64,000 bases of DNA. Source: Branchiostoma lanceolatum. Its lineage: Eukaryota; Chordata; Leptocardii; Amphioxiformes; Branchiostomatidae. The DNA lies in the NCBI RefSeq assembly GCF_035083965.1, contig NC_089732.1:10803424-10867423 (forward strand). Reading direction: 5' to 3'. Numbering within the stretch: position 1 is the stretch's first letter; every line of letters begins with the position of its first letter. The notes under the pieces were generated by a model, which was not told where the DNA came from, did no database searches, and saw only the letters and a list, made by a program, of their open reading frames with translations. This document shows positions 22,396-34,878 of this stretch, piece by piece. The position numbers and the translations under genes are program-made.

Positions 22396-25300
22396 TTACA
22401 TGGCGGGGTTCCCTCGAGTTCGCAGGATGTCCGGTCTGAAGATTTTCAGTCGTATGACCTGTTCTTTCTTCTTGGTCAGGTATTTGATGGCATCCTTGTG
22501 TGTGGCCATTGTCAGGTCATAGCCATTGGCCTATAGAGATAAACAACAGCAAACATATTATTATCTTTTCTTTTATACAGCATTCAATCAATGACAAGGT
22601 GTACAAATAGAATAACTAAAAAGGCACTTGATGGCATCCTTGCATGTAGCCATTGTCAGGTCATAGCCATTGGCCTGTAGAGGAAAACAAGAACAGCACC
22701 AAACATTAACTAAAAAGCACAACATGGGGCTAGTCCACAGGCAAACTTTAACCTGTGATGAAATGTAAATGTTACACCATTAAGTGTCTGTATACAATGT
22801 ACTAAGCCTATAGGATACCAAACAACACAGTGTACATGAAGACTTACAGTATTCTGTGACCACTGTAAAGAATGGATTGATGCTGAGTACACACATGACA
22901 TCACCATTTTACTATGGTCAATATTGACCAACGGGGACCTTACATCTGCACACTGGACTGTTCATGACTTTGCCATGGTAAAACTAAGTTAGGCAAACCT
23001 GACTCATGGTTGTGAGGTCAACCCTTGACTTTGAGAAACTTTGAAATCAAATACCACGTGAAAGTAGAGGACAAAAGCCAGTACCTTCCTGTAGCAGTAT
23101 CAAACACAGTAGAACAACCATCAGCACTGTATATTCCAAAGACTATTGGCAAATGGGTCACAGTCTATGTTTGAAAGACACCGTACGTAGTTTTATTTTC
23201 TTGTAGTTCTTGGCCAAAGGATAAAGCGGTCAAACTTTGACCTCCTAGCAGCTTGTTTTTACAAACTGCAGCTTGGTAACTTGTGCTCAGAATGCTTTTC
23301 AGTTTAACCTGAGCTACCCAGTGATCTGTACTACTAAATTACTACTGAAGGATCAGCATTATGGCTCAACAGCTACTCAAAAAAAATATCATTAGCCCTG
23401 AACACTCGCCCTCTTAGTCTTACCCTGGGGAGCACATTCTCTGACAAGCATAAAATTCTGATTGACCAGGGATGCTACTAGGTCACATATGGCCAGTCTT
23501 CAACTGCGACCTGTCTAACAGTAATTTTGACCCTCAGAAAGTCTTAGAATGCTGCATTTTAAGACTCTCTAAAGGTTTTTAAAAACTCCACATCCCTTCC
23601 ACACTACCCCCCCGGTTGGTCACTTTGCTCCCATGCAATGCTCATCCTTGCACTTTTTTCCTATAAAAAAAATCTTCTTCTGCTAGATATACAACAAACT
23701 TCAGACCTGTAATATTTTGTCCCCTGGATTCAGCCCTGCTCTCGCTGCTGGTCCATCAGGCATGACATTGGTCACAAATATGCCCTGCGGTCAATAAAAA
23801 CATAATATTCACTTATCGTACTGCACTAGAGATCTCTCATACCTACTGTCTTTCAAAGTAGTGGATTTATGTAACCCGGCGGATTAATGTTAATGGAGGT
23901 TACATACACACACACAAAAAGAAGGAAAATGTTCAAGCTACCATACCAGTAGCCCAATATCTAGGGCAAAAGTACATGGCAAACAGCAAACAGTTGCTGG
24001 AATGTGCGTAATGTAAAACATGAATGCCAGATTCCTGCTCTGCCCTGAAGCACCTCTGGTAAACAAACGAGCTTCCTGTACCTGAAAGAAAGGTATGTCA
24101 AGTGACACAACTTGTCAATATGCAAATCATATAGACTTAATCATGCACATATAGTCTGTAACATTTTCCTAAACATACTGCCCTAGTTGGTGCTTTATAG
24201 CAATATCACAATTGAACAAAGTAAGGTGCTTTTAATACTTATGGTATTTTTTCTGTTTCTTCTACTTCTAGAAAATATGATCTGTAATACTAATAGTGAC
24301 TGTGACCACAAAACAAATACAGTACACGTTCCTGACCATTTGTGGTCTCTGTGGTTGTATTTGGGTTCAATAGAGGGGGCCTAATAACTTTGATCTTTAT
24401 TTTCGCCCACCTACTGGCTTATTTTCCTGCAAAAATCTGAGAGTGTAGTAGTGACCATTGCATATCCAGAACATAAGATATGAAAACCAAAAGTTCTGCT
24501 ACCACACCATAGAAAGTCAATGGGGGCCCAAAATACTTGTACCCAACTACCAAATATGAAGACAATCCATCCAGCCATTCTCGAGTTATCATGGTGACAG
24601 ACAGACACACACACACACACATATGAGCGCTGACCAAAATATAAGTTATAACCTCTGCGAAGGTAAAAAAAACTGGCACAGCCTATAGGGTGAACCCACC
24701 GTGTCATCTGGTGCCCATGGATTTCTGCTGGCGTCCTGGTCGATCCCTCCCCCTATGCTGAACCCCAGCCCAGCAGAGCCTCCCACAGGCTCCTTCAGAA
24801 TCTCTATCAGCAGCTGCAGGGAAAAACAATCAGTCAATATCCCACATTGCTACCTACATTTGTACTACTACTATACTAGTACCTGTATACTGTAAATCTT
24901 GAAATGTTTGCTGTGTTTTCTTATCACTGTGACCTCTTCACCGCCAATTCGTAACACTGCGAATATACGTTCCATTATATTACAACAGTACTACAAAATT
25001 GCTGCAACGGTGAACTTAGAACACTGTGAAAGCCTCATTTCCCCTTCTACCTTGAACTTAAGTCCCCCCCCCCCCCGAAAATAAATGAATTTACAGTAAC
25101 ATATATCCAAAACCTTCCTTGGATTTAATTTTTGTGTTAAAGCATGTCTGTGTGCAAAAAATAACTCATAAGTATTCAAGGAAATTTTCTTAGCCGTTTT
25201 ACTTTCAATATTTTTTCGGTCCTGTTTCGTTATATGCACCATATTTCCTGTCCTCACTACCCTACTCCAACTGTTAAATGGAACAGCCCTCTAATACCAA

Positions 25301-27007
25301 TCAATTCCTCTACTGTCAGAGCACTTCAGATTTCCATCACAAGGACTGCCAGCTGATCTCACTTCCTGTTCATCCTCTTTCAACTTTTCCAATACATTAG
25401 TCATCCCAGCAGAATATCCTGTTGTTTCAGACCAAAGTTGTAGCAGTTCTCAGGAAAATTCTAACAATTCCAAGGAAGTTATTTCCTGTAATCTGTGTCC
25501 TTTACGATCCGTCACGGCCCCACACAACAAAACTACATCAGCATCAGGTTTCTCTCGATTTGCTTACATACAGGTTCCTGTCAGGAAGTGTCCTTGTAGG
25601 AGGAATTTCAGGTAAAGACTAAGGAGAATTCCAATGCTATGACAGCCTCTAAACTGTGGCAATTCTAAAACAAATGGTTACAAAGCTGTATAGCTGTATC
25701 CATCCTTTCATCTCTCCTCCTTAAATTTGGATCTCTTGTATTAAAAATTAGACTGTCACTTATACACAGAGTATAGTATAAAGTGACAAATTTGTATACA
25801 TAGCTAAAGCTAGCTTAATAATTACATTACAACAGAAGAAGATAAATATCCCAGCAGCAGCTGTTTTGCTTTTTCTTTTAACGCCTACAGTGACCATCTG
25901 GTGAGTTTGAACATGAGAGACTGAAATCATGTGTCGCAAAACTGAAGGACGTTCTTTGAAGGACTAAAATGAAAGCTAGTGGTACTGTGGATAGATTAGG
26001 AGACCATATTTGAAGTCAGCAGGCTCAAGGCAAAGGTTTAATCCTGTTCAGTACATTAAGGTTCCTCCCCCTCGAATGTGCCAGCCACTTCAAAGCAAAA
26101 ATCTGTATAACATATGGCTTGAGAACGTTTGATTCAGTTTCCTGTCTGGAAATTGTGTAAAGTCAAATGGAGCATATTCACTATAAGTTATAAGGCCATT
26201 TTTAGACCCAGACTGTAACTGAAAAGTTAACACTGTTCTGATGTGTTCAATCACAACAACCTACAGTTCATCAAGTGTCAATAACTATTGATTGCTAGTA
26301 GAAGCAAAGTCTAGCCAAGACTTAGGTAACACATAAGTTATACATATAATTTGTTAACGTTAATAACAAAGACATAATTCACTCTTCCTATGTATACAAG
26401 TGTTATATATTATATATCATATATCAATAGAAGTAACCTTAAATTTGACATTTGGGGTGGGCTTGGCTCTGAAGGGCCAAGGGGCAGGTACTTTTTTTCT
26501 TCAAGTCTGGTTCTGAAAGTAAAGTAAACTCTCAAGTCACTGGTCTAAAACCTTAAGTTTCTCGCCTTTGTCCTAACCCTGGACTTGACCCCAGGACTGC
26601 GGGGTCAAGACAAAGGGGTGGGGCACCAGAACTGTCAAAGACTCAAAACCTGTGGATCCGCTTTCTTCTATAGCACCCCTTCACTTTGATCACTTATTAT
26701 AAGACCTTATTATATTACATAATATGTAGTGTTAGTGTACGGTAAGGCTGGGTGCGGGAAAACGGAAACACCCGAGACTGACGGACAGACGACAGCACAC
26801 AAAAATGGACCCAGGAGTCTCGCTAACTCTGAGATATTTGTATCCTTCCACAAGCGATCTCGTCCATTCCTGCTAATGCTGGCTACTCGCAATCGAAAGT
26901 TCGACACGTTAGATTTTGAAGTGTAAGTGTCTTGAAGACATACACCCATCGAAATAAAGGAGATAACTTACGCAAGGAATGCCACCGATCGGAGAACCGG
27001 CCGCCAT
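22396..27007 (-). CDS. TAX1BP3: Tax1-binding protein 3 / TIP-1, single PDZ domain protein
   Basis: TIP-1 is a small cytosolic protein made of little more than one PDZ domain. By binding C-terminal motifs it competes with scaffolds for partners such as beta-catenin, rhotekin and Kir2.3. Minus-strand coding exons: 27007-26972, 24813-24700, 23784-23707, 22530-22396; all phase 0, all GT-AG, total 120 aa (human 124). Seen: MAAGSPIGGIPC, then LLIEILKEP; the carboxylate-binding loop GLGF (27-30) followed by SIGGGIDQD; GIFVTNVMPDGPAARAGL; GDKILQANGYDLTMATHKDA with the helix-B His at 87; and a basic C-terminus. The SIGGGIDQD segment is diagnostic of TIP-1 among PDZ proteins. The domain fills the whole protein, as in the family. 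An intronic copy of part of exon 4 lies at 22625-22690. Confidence 0.92.
22625..22690 (-). pseudogene. Partial tandem duplicate of TAX1BP3 exon 4
   Basis: This segment repeats the 3' splice site and the first half of exon 4 (compare about 22488-22550) with few changes: the intron end CTCTACAG, then the codons for ANGYDLTMAT. It diverges before the rest of the exon, so it could splice in but would not supply the C-terminus. It is a non-functional exon fragment in intron 3. Confidence 0.6.
23823..23906 (+). repeat. Dispersed repeat R2, copy 2
   Basis: Same unit as at 16255-16337, ending with GGAGGTTACATAC and then a short CA tract. Intronic in TAX1BP3. Confidence 0.6.
24410..24660 (+). repeat. 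Dispersed repeat R3 ending in a CA tract
   Basis: Contains AAAAGTTCTGCT, GGGGGCCCAAAA and ATATGAAGACAATCCATCC, then CGAGTTATCATGGTGACAGA followed by a CA run. Related copies: 56890-57040, 60740-61090 (plus), 44578-44630 (partial) and 29790-29930 (inverted). The shared 3' end leading into a CA microsatellite suggests one family with a fixed 3' terminus. Confidence 0.6.
26911..26962. repeat. 52-bp segment shared with 31854-31905
   Basis: Two or three mismatches in 52 bp. This copy sits in TAX1BP3 intron 1, ten bases from the exon 1 donor; the other borders a segmental duplication 5 kb away. It ends at the same base (AAATAAAGGAG) in both places. Confidence 0.65.
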
Positions 27008-30000
27008 GATGTTCTGATGACAAATGCTGTGTATTACCCAGCACCCCCCGGGGCGAGGCTCGGAAAGGGTTCTACAAGTGTCTTGATTCGAGGCACAGAA
27101 TTTTCTAGGCGAAATTCCTCCACATGTAACGTTTATACCAGCTTCCGGTAAAATAAGACATTCGAACCATATTTATGAATACTTCTATAATCTTGAAGAT
27201 TCTCTTAAAACCAACCAAGAATTCCACATAAAGTTAGGCAAAGGAGGTTAAAAAAAGGTCTTTAGCCTTCGTTTTATAGACTCCAACCCAACTGAACGAA
27301 TTGGGAACATAGGTAGTGAAAATTTAGATAAAAATGCACCACTTATTCTAGAAAGAAAGGTATCATCTAGCACAAGGAAGTTGGAAAATCAATGCCCGTT
27401 GTGCTTTAAAGAAAATTTCTCGCCAGAAATGTCGACCATTAAAAATGCATAGCCAACCTCCTTGAAGTTTTCACACAAGCAACATCACACCCTCTAAGAT
27501 TCTCCTATCGATCCCGCTATCCTCAATGATTGGCCAGATTTGACTAAGATACTTCGACTATAAAGATATAACGTTAACGTTGTAATAGCCTTCGGCTAGT
27601 TGGGTAACTAGTTGGGTAACTGACATGTAGCTGTACATTTTAACAGCCAAATAAAGAAATCAAATCACATAAACGTTGGGGGAGATTGATAGATAACTTT
27701 CTAGTTAGTAGTAGAAATATTTGATATGTTTGCACAAAAGATATAATAGATTGAGTGAGGTTTACAAAATACAATCACTTTCATGAATATGTCACGTATA
27801 TTTCATACCGGTATCGGAAAGAAAAGTTAGAAAACTCAAGTTCAACATGGTTCAATGACATTACAATGGATCATTATAAGCACTATCACGTGACATATGC
27901 TTCGGGTCCTTTCAACTTGAGAAGGATCTGTGTGCGGATGTAGCCTACACATCTTTGATACACTTGCGTTATGTCAATTATCCACCACTCAAGAAACAAA
28001 GATTCTTTCTGACGCTTTACAACTTTTAATCATCGTCTGTTCTCATGTGCTGACGATGTTGCTTCATGAAGACGTAAGGTGTCAACGGCCCAGCACAACT
28101 AGCAAACAACGAAGTAGTATAGGTACACAATTAAAACGTAGAATAACATTAACTAGAGTGTCGAAACGTATACAAAGAGGGGCGATAAAAGATGCTATAT
28201 GGGCATCCGAGATAAGACGGAAGTGGTACGCATTAATCTCGCGGTGTTCAATTCCCACATATGATGCACGTCATCATATCGTCATAATTACCGTCACGGA
28301 TGAACTTTCATTCCTTTATGCTGACTGGTCTGAACTCAGTTTCTGACGCACTTACGGTCACCAATGACAGCTGCCTTGAACATGACACACAATACATCAC
28401 TCTCCCGGCTCAAGTTCAAGTTCACGTGCAATTGTCATCGTGTATCCTGTCTGACTCCGGGAGAAGTCTATTCTCAAAGCAGACTGGGAGGTTGCTGGCG
28501 AACGTTGTGACCTTCAAGGGGTAGGGCGAACAAAAAAACAGGACATGTGATAAGGTCACAATTTTCCCCAACAACATCTGCTTAGATAGTAGGAGATGTC
28601 AGCGTACGTGAGAACGCACACGTACCCAGCTCTAGTCCCTTCGATTGATGACGATAATGATAACAAAAACTTAATCTCCCAACAACTGTATAAAAGATAC
28701 AATGTAATTGTATAGCTAATTTTAGGAAACGAGTCTACACTGAGAGACTATGTAGAAAGTTACTATATACTACTAATGTTACCTGTACAGTCTTCAGGCT
28801 GGTAAAATGTCTTACTTAGTTATGCACTGTACATGTCCTATATTTACTATGTATGGATTATTACAAGTCACTATGTTAAATCCAGTCATTTTATCCGTAT
28901 ATCCTGGTTTAGAATACGACAGACATGGATGTGATGTATTGCGCAGATCCTAATATTTCGGACATTTAATAAAAAAATTGTGTCCACCTGTTCAGCACAA
29001 AATGGACCAACCCTTTCATCAACAGGATATTTCTGAGTGCTCCTGAAAGTCTGGACCTGTCACTTCAAAGAGACATGATAATCCCTCTCAGAGACCATCC
29101 CTGCATCATCTTTGATGGTCTTAAATACCAACAGACATCTGGTAACGACATGCATCTTTGGGCTGTAAATGACAGGCCTCCGGGTCTGGCCATCCTTCAA
29201 TATCCAGAGTATCACTGCGAACAGGGACGGACGACCTAGAACGAAGAAAGTTTGGATGTGCGAAGAGTACTGCAATATAAACAACAGGTATTCATTTGCT
29301 TGTTTGTTTGTTTGTTTGCATTGCATTCCCGTTAAACCGCCTCATGGCATACAAGTGCACAACATCGAACCTCTGGGTTCTGGGCCAAACACCCTGCCAA
29401 TTCAACACCGATGCCAGGTAAGCGTTCGTCTTCATTCTCATAAAAGATCGTCCATTTCCATGTGATTTTAAAGTGACTTAGACCAGCATATGATTAAGAT
29501 GTAACAGTGGTCGGAAGAAAGGAAACATTCATTGAAACGGAAACATTCACACCATATCTTTGTATGAAATTGGCTTTTTTCAAAGAAGGTAACGTAGTGC
29601 CATTTTGTGCAAAATATATAAAAGACACTAGTCAAAAGATAGAAGGACGAAGCAGGGCCTGGGGCGTAGGAGGAAGTACCCTGCTCAAAGTAAGGTGCGG
29701 AAATGTACAGTTCTGAGATTCATAGATCAGTAACTGTCGGCATTAGGCTTTAACCATATTAATTATAGATCTTAACCATATTAATTAGAGATTGCGTTCG
29801 TGTGTGCATCTGTCCGTCTTTCAACACGATCGCGATAACTCGAGAATGCGTGGATGAATTGTCTTGATATTTGGCAGGTTGGTAGGTCTTCTTGAGACTT
29901 CGAAATGATTAGATCCTGGGCCTCATAGTAGCTTGTTTTGGTACTGCAGCGTAGCTTCTGGTTTTGATATCTCGTGTCCATGGTCATGATTTTTTCCCCA

Positions 30001-30646
30001 TTTATTCATTGATTTGTGAAATCAAAATGGCCATTTGTCCCTACTTCGACTGTACTCAGACAAATACCCTAAGGCTACATGAGTGGTTTATATCACTATA
30101 CAAAAAGTGGGATAAATTTGATACCAATAGTAAGACTGGTAAATGTATGGTTACCATTTCGGCGTTTGATGTTTTAGGGAACCATTATCAGGCTTATATG
30201 ACGTTTATCACTATTGTTTAGACAAACATTCCCAGACGTACATAGGACACAAATCTACTTACATACACACCACGCACATATAGCTGAAATAATATCTGGG
30301 GTTATCATGTAACACAAAAAGTGGGTAAATCTAGATAAGTTTATGTTGGCGCCGTGTGAATGTATCGCACAATGCAGCCATTACGAGTGACTCGGTAGCG
30401 ATTAAAACTCCTCTTGCCAGTTGGATACGGTTTTTGCCACCGATGGATCTGCTTGGAGATTAGGAATCATTATAATCATCATTATCGAAATTAAGTCATA
30501 GTTGCTTACGATATCATCATCATTTTTCCGGATTTACTCCGGTGAGGTACAATCAATATTACGATATAATACTTCAAAATATGCTGCCAATGCCGTTGAA
30601 CCATTGTTTGAAGTAGTGATCCCAAAATGCTCACATTGTCCTGTTA
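27008..30646. other. Gene desert, left part
   Basis: No gene recognised. Upstream of TAX1BP3, 27008 to about 27150 should contain its promoter. The longest ORF (27930-28346, plus, 138 aa) has no family resemblance, low-complexity composition and no splice context. An inverted copy of repeat R3 lies near 29790-29930, and a lone terminus of the 9-bp-TSD MITE family near 30410-30465. Confidence 0.5.
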
Positions 30647-30901
30647 GTAAAGTTCTAGCCTCTACCAGGCTCCACAGGTCGCTGGAAAAATGGTAGAAAT
30701 TGGCCAAATAGACGGAAAACATGCCAGAGGCGTTGGTCCGCTAAAGAAGTTACAGTTATAGGTCGCAAAACTGTATAGGTCCTCAAACTGTACCTTCTTT
30801 AGCGGACCAACGCCTCTGGCACGTCATCTCGATTCGTCTATTTGGCCAATTTCTACTTTTTTCCAGCGACCTGTGGAGCCTGGTTGAGGCTAGTAAAGTT
30901 C
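30647..30901. mobile_element. 237-bp hairpin MITE with 9-bp target duplication
   Basis: The element (30656-30892) begins TAGCCTC and ends GAGGCTA; its arms of about 105 bp are nearly perfect inverse complements, including the block TTTAGCGGACCAACGCCTC. It is flanked by the exact 9-bp repeat GTAAAGTTC (30647-30655 and 30893-30901). No coding potential. A second copy is within 33655-33905. Confidence 0.75.
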
Positions 30902-31856
30902 ACCACAAATAGTGGTCAATTCCACGACCGTGGAAATCAACAATGCGCGGTCTTTGGATCATGCGTTACATAACACAAATAATATCTGATAAGATATGAG
31001 TCACCCTCCTTAGTCATGACAACCAGATCAGATCAAAGTCTGTCACTATTAACTCTAATCCACTTAATCACAGAGTGTAGACAGGTACTTATGACCCTCC
31101 CACGGCTATATCATCCCAGCACTTCTTCTTAACGTCCAGTCCCAAGAAGAAGACACACAGAGTGATCGGCCAGACCAGAAACCCAGTTCCATCGCGTAAG
31201 TAATCTTCAAGTTATAGATTCCACGACTGTGGAAGTCAACAATCTATACTCTCCAAGCAGAGGTTCGGCTCAGGCTGGTTTTTGACGTGTTTTAGGCCTT
31301 TTTGTCGGGCTTTCTATTTTGTCCCGATTTCTTGATGTTGCCAAATCAAGTTTTGAAAAAAACATAAAGAAAACGGGACAAAATAGACAGCCCGACAAAA
31401 ACGTCTAAGACACGTCAAAAACCAGCCGGACTTGCATATACGCACAACTGTGAGGGGGCTTTAGCTTTGTTGAGCCCACACTTGTGCGTATGTTCAAGTT
31501 TTGGGTTTGCGTTTGCGTAAAGTTTGCGGCCGATGAAGTCATTTCTTTCGGTTCGATAACCAGGCTGCACAGAAACGTAGAAAACAACTTTTTTCCCGCA
31601 AAACTTTACTAAAGATACCCAAGAAATGTGAATACCCGACTCGTACGGACTTGAATAAACGCACAAGTGTGAACTAATTTTCATTTGAACTTTAGATAAT
31701 GTTTACCGCTGTCCTGACATATGTCGGAGCCCATTCACACTTGTACGTATATAAGTTGACTTTATCATTAAATCTAAGCTGCATGCGCCTGTGGTGTGAA
31801 GCGAGTATCGTCTCGCTTTGAATCATGGCCAACTTGCGCCACAGAGTGCACAAAGA
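30656..31856 (+). repeat. Segmental duplication, copy A
   Basis: A 1.2-kb block that recurs at about 33655-34878 in the same orientation, with an identity I judge at around 90% by eye. It contains the hairpin MITE, a second inverted repeat (31296-31425, arms with TTTTGTCGGGCT and GTCCCG) and Harbinger-like termini (31432-31760). Confidence 0.7.
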
Positions 31857-31905
31857 TTTTGAAGTGTAAGTGTCTTGAAGACATGCACCCCTCGAAATAA
31901 AGGAG

Positions 31906-33640
31906 GTTTGGGCCATTAACCAGTCATTAAGCCTGTTACACTAATCTACTGTGTTTGTATTTCATATATACCCGGTAAACCGCCTCATGGCGTAACACAC
32001 CAGGTTTGTACTGAACAGTACAAGCTGCATATCCGGACAGATATTATCGTGGTAATCCAACTTACTTATACATCACGTACACATCATGAGCTAGGATAAT
32101 ACATGGAGCTATACATTTAACACAAAAAGTGGGTCTATACTGACGCCGCGTCACACAAAGCATCCATTATTAGACTTAACTACAATCATCACCATCATCA
32201 TTACAGCTTACGATATAATACTTGAAGATATGCTGCCAACGCAACCATTGTTTGAAGTAATTCTGTGCATGCCGACACGACGTATGTAATGTGTGTGAAG
32301 AAAGTCTCGTTAATACAAAATCAACAACGTCACCTATGGGTAAGCGGATTGTTTGCAGTTTACAAATTCATCTAGACTTTAAAGAGAAACCGTGAAAAGT
32401 CATAGCTCATCGCGTCATCAGTCAGGATCTAGGACACAGGTTTACAAATGGAAGGATACTCACTTTACATGGTGGGGTGACATAGCAAGGGTGTTATCCT
32501 TCCTAGCAACCACTGGCTCAATCTTTTCGCTTGCTAATCCGTGGTTAGCAAGCGAAAATATTGAGCCACCGCTTACTACGGAGGATGGCACGCAGGCTAG
32601 TAGTTACACTGGCTGCACCAATGTTTAGGCATGTCACGCCCACAACCGCTGTTTGCAAAGACAATGGATTTCAGTGGCGAACTTGTGACTTCCGTGAAGG
32701 GACTTAGAGGCAACTAAATGTAGCTAAGTGCCCGAGTGACCGCTGTTAGATTGATCCAGAACGCCCGGAAAAGATGGGAGGATAATATCAGAGGACGGAC
32801 AGGCATGACACTGGTGAACGCTACGAAAAACAGAAAACCGAGAAGGGTGGAGAAAACTGGTTGCCAGTTCTTCTGTGGTGCCCCAACGGTCAAATAGTTA
32901 GACTAAGAGATAGAAGAAGAAGAACGCCACTCGACTGCAAAATGAAGAAGAAAGGAAATATTCAAAGTGGGGTGAGCAAATTGCAAGTTTGCAAAACGCC
33001 CTGAAATACCTGTGGAATCATCTGCATTATCTAAGTGGAACAGTATAATTTTTAATGACAGAAATTGGGGATTAAGCATTGACAGCTGGGATAATGGATG
33101 AAAAATTGAAGTCAAATTAAATCAGTTCAACAGACAGTGAAAAGTAGCACGAGGCCAGTTACATAAAGACACCCAAAGGCAAAATTAGCTGTCTAGTACC
33201 CAAGGTGACGTTTTGATATCCCCTTCTCACGATCTACATGTCCAAAAATTCTCACGTAAACCCTGGTAGTGAAGTTCACCACCGAGAGTTTTGAATTCCA
33301 CGGTCACGGAAGTCAACAAGCCAAGGCCATTGGATCATAGCGGCAAGCTGGCGTTTGTGCGCGGCACGTTGGCGGTAGTCATTCGCACGTGGTCGCCAAC
33401 GTGTCGCGGTCCAGTGAGATTGGGGCTTTACAAAACACAAATAATCGTATCCGACATGAGTGGACCACCACATCGATCGAATCCCGTCAGCTATAATTCT
33501 GAAACAGATCACCTATAATTCTCATCCACTTAATTACAAGGTACAAACATGTAGTTATTTATCTTCTCACTACCATTTCTGCATTCCTTAATGTCCAGTC
33601 CCAAAAACAAGACATTCAGACGTACAGAGTGATCCCAAAA
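31906..33640. other. Gene desert between the duplicated blocks
   Basis: No gene. 32050-32270 is a diverged copy of 30240-30625 (shared AACACAAAAAGTGGGT and ACGATATAATACTT blocks), and 33262-33340 resembles 30898-30960. The duplicated unit was therefore larger, or was duplicated more than once. A short inverted repeat with CCACTGGCTCAATCTTTTCGC lies at about 32507-32570. Confidence 0.5.
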
Positions 33641-33654
33641 TTTCCCATTATCCT

Positions 33655-34878
33655 GTGGAGCCTCTAACAGGCTCCACAGGTCGCTGGAAAAACAGTAGAA
33701 ATTGGCCAAATGGAAGGATAACATGCCAGAGGCATTGGTCCGCTAAAGAAGTTACAGTTTGTAACAAACTGTATAGGTCCTATAGGTCGCAAACTGTACC
33801 TTCTTTAGCGGACCAACTCCTCTTGCATGTTATCCGTCTATTTTGCCAATTTCTACTATTTCAAGTTTCAGCGACCTGTGGAGCCTGGCTGAGGCTAGTA
33901 AAGTTCATCCCAAATAGTTGCCATGGCGAAGGAAATCAACAATCGCGATCATGCGTTATATAACAAAAATAATATCTGCTTAGTCATGCTAAGGAGGGTG
34001 ATATGAGTTGACAACCAGATCAGATCAAAGTCTGTCACTATTAACTCTAATCCACTTAATTACAGAGTGTAGACAGGTACTTATGACCCTCCCACGGCTA
34101 TATCGTCCCAGCACTTCTTCTTAACGTCCAGTCCCAAGAAGAAGACCTTCAGACACACAGAGTGATCGGCCCGACCAGAAACACAGTTACATCGCGTAAG
34201 TAATCTTCAAGTTATAAATTCCACGACCGTGAAAGTTAACAATCTATACTCTCCAAGCAGAGGTTCGGCTCTGACTGGTCAGTTTTGACGTGTTTTAGGA
34301 TTTTTGTCGGGCTTTCTATTTTGTCCCGATTTCTTGATGTTGCCAAATCAAGATTTGAAAAAAAAACCATAAAGAAAACGGGACAAAATAGACAGCCCGA
34401 CAAAAACGTCTAAAACATGTCAAAACCGGCCGGGCTTGCATATACGCACAACTGTGAGGGGGCTTTAGCTTTGTTGAACCCACACCTGTGCGTATGTTCA
34501 AGTTTTGGGTTTGCGTAAAGTTTGCGGCCGATGAAGTCATTTCTTTCAGTTCGATAACCGGTAACCAGGCTGCATAACAGCCTGGGTCAACGTAGAAAAC
34601 AACTTTTTTCCCGCAAACTTTACTAAAGATACCCCATAAACGTTGATACCCGACTCATGCATACGGACTTGTATAAACGCACAAGTGTGAACTAATTTTA
34701 ATTTGAACTTTAGAGAATGTTTACCGCTGTCCTGACATGTGTCAGGGTCCATTCACACTTGTGCGTACATGTATATAAGTTGACTTCATCATTAAATCTA
34801 AGCTGCATGCGCCTGTGGTGTGAAGCGAGTATCGTCTCGCTTTGAATCATGGCCAACTTGCACCACAGAGTGCACAAA
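33655..34878 (+). repeat. Segmental duplication, copy B
   Basis: Second copy of the 30656-31856 block. Its hairpin MITE lacks a matching left target repeat, so the left breakpoint lies at or inside the element. Near 33985-34010 the sequence GCTAAGGAGGGTGATATGAG is inverted relative to copy A (about 30985-31015), a micro-inversion. Confidence 0.7.

Noticed and set aside
27930..28346. 138-codon plus-strand ORF in the gene desert
   Set aside because: No family resemblance, no domain-like pattern, no splice context; length is expected by chance in a 12-kb non-coding stretch.
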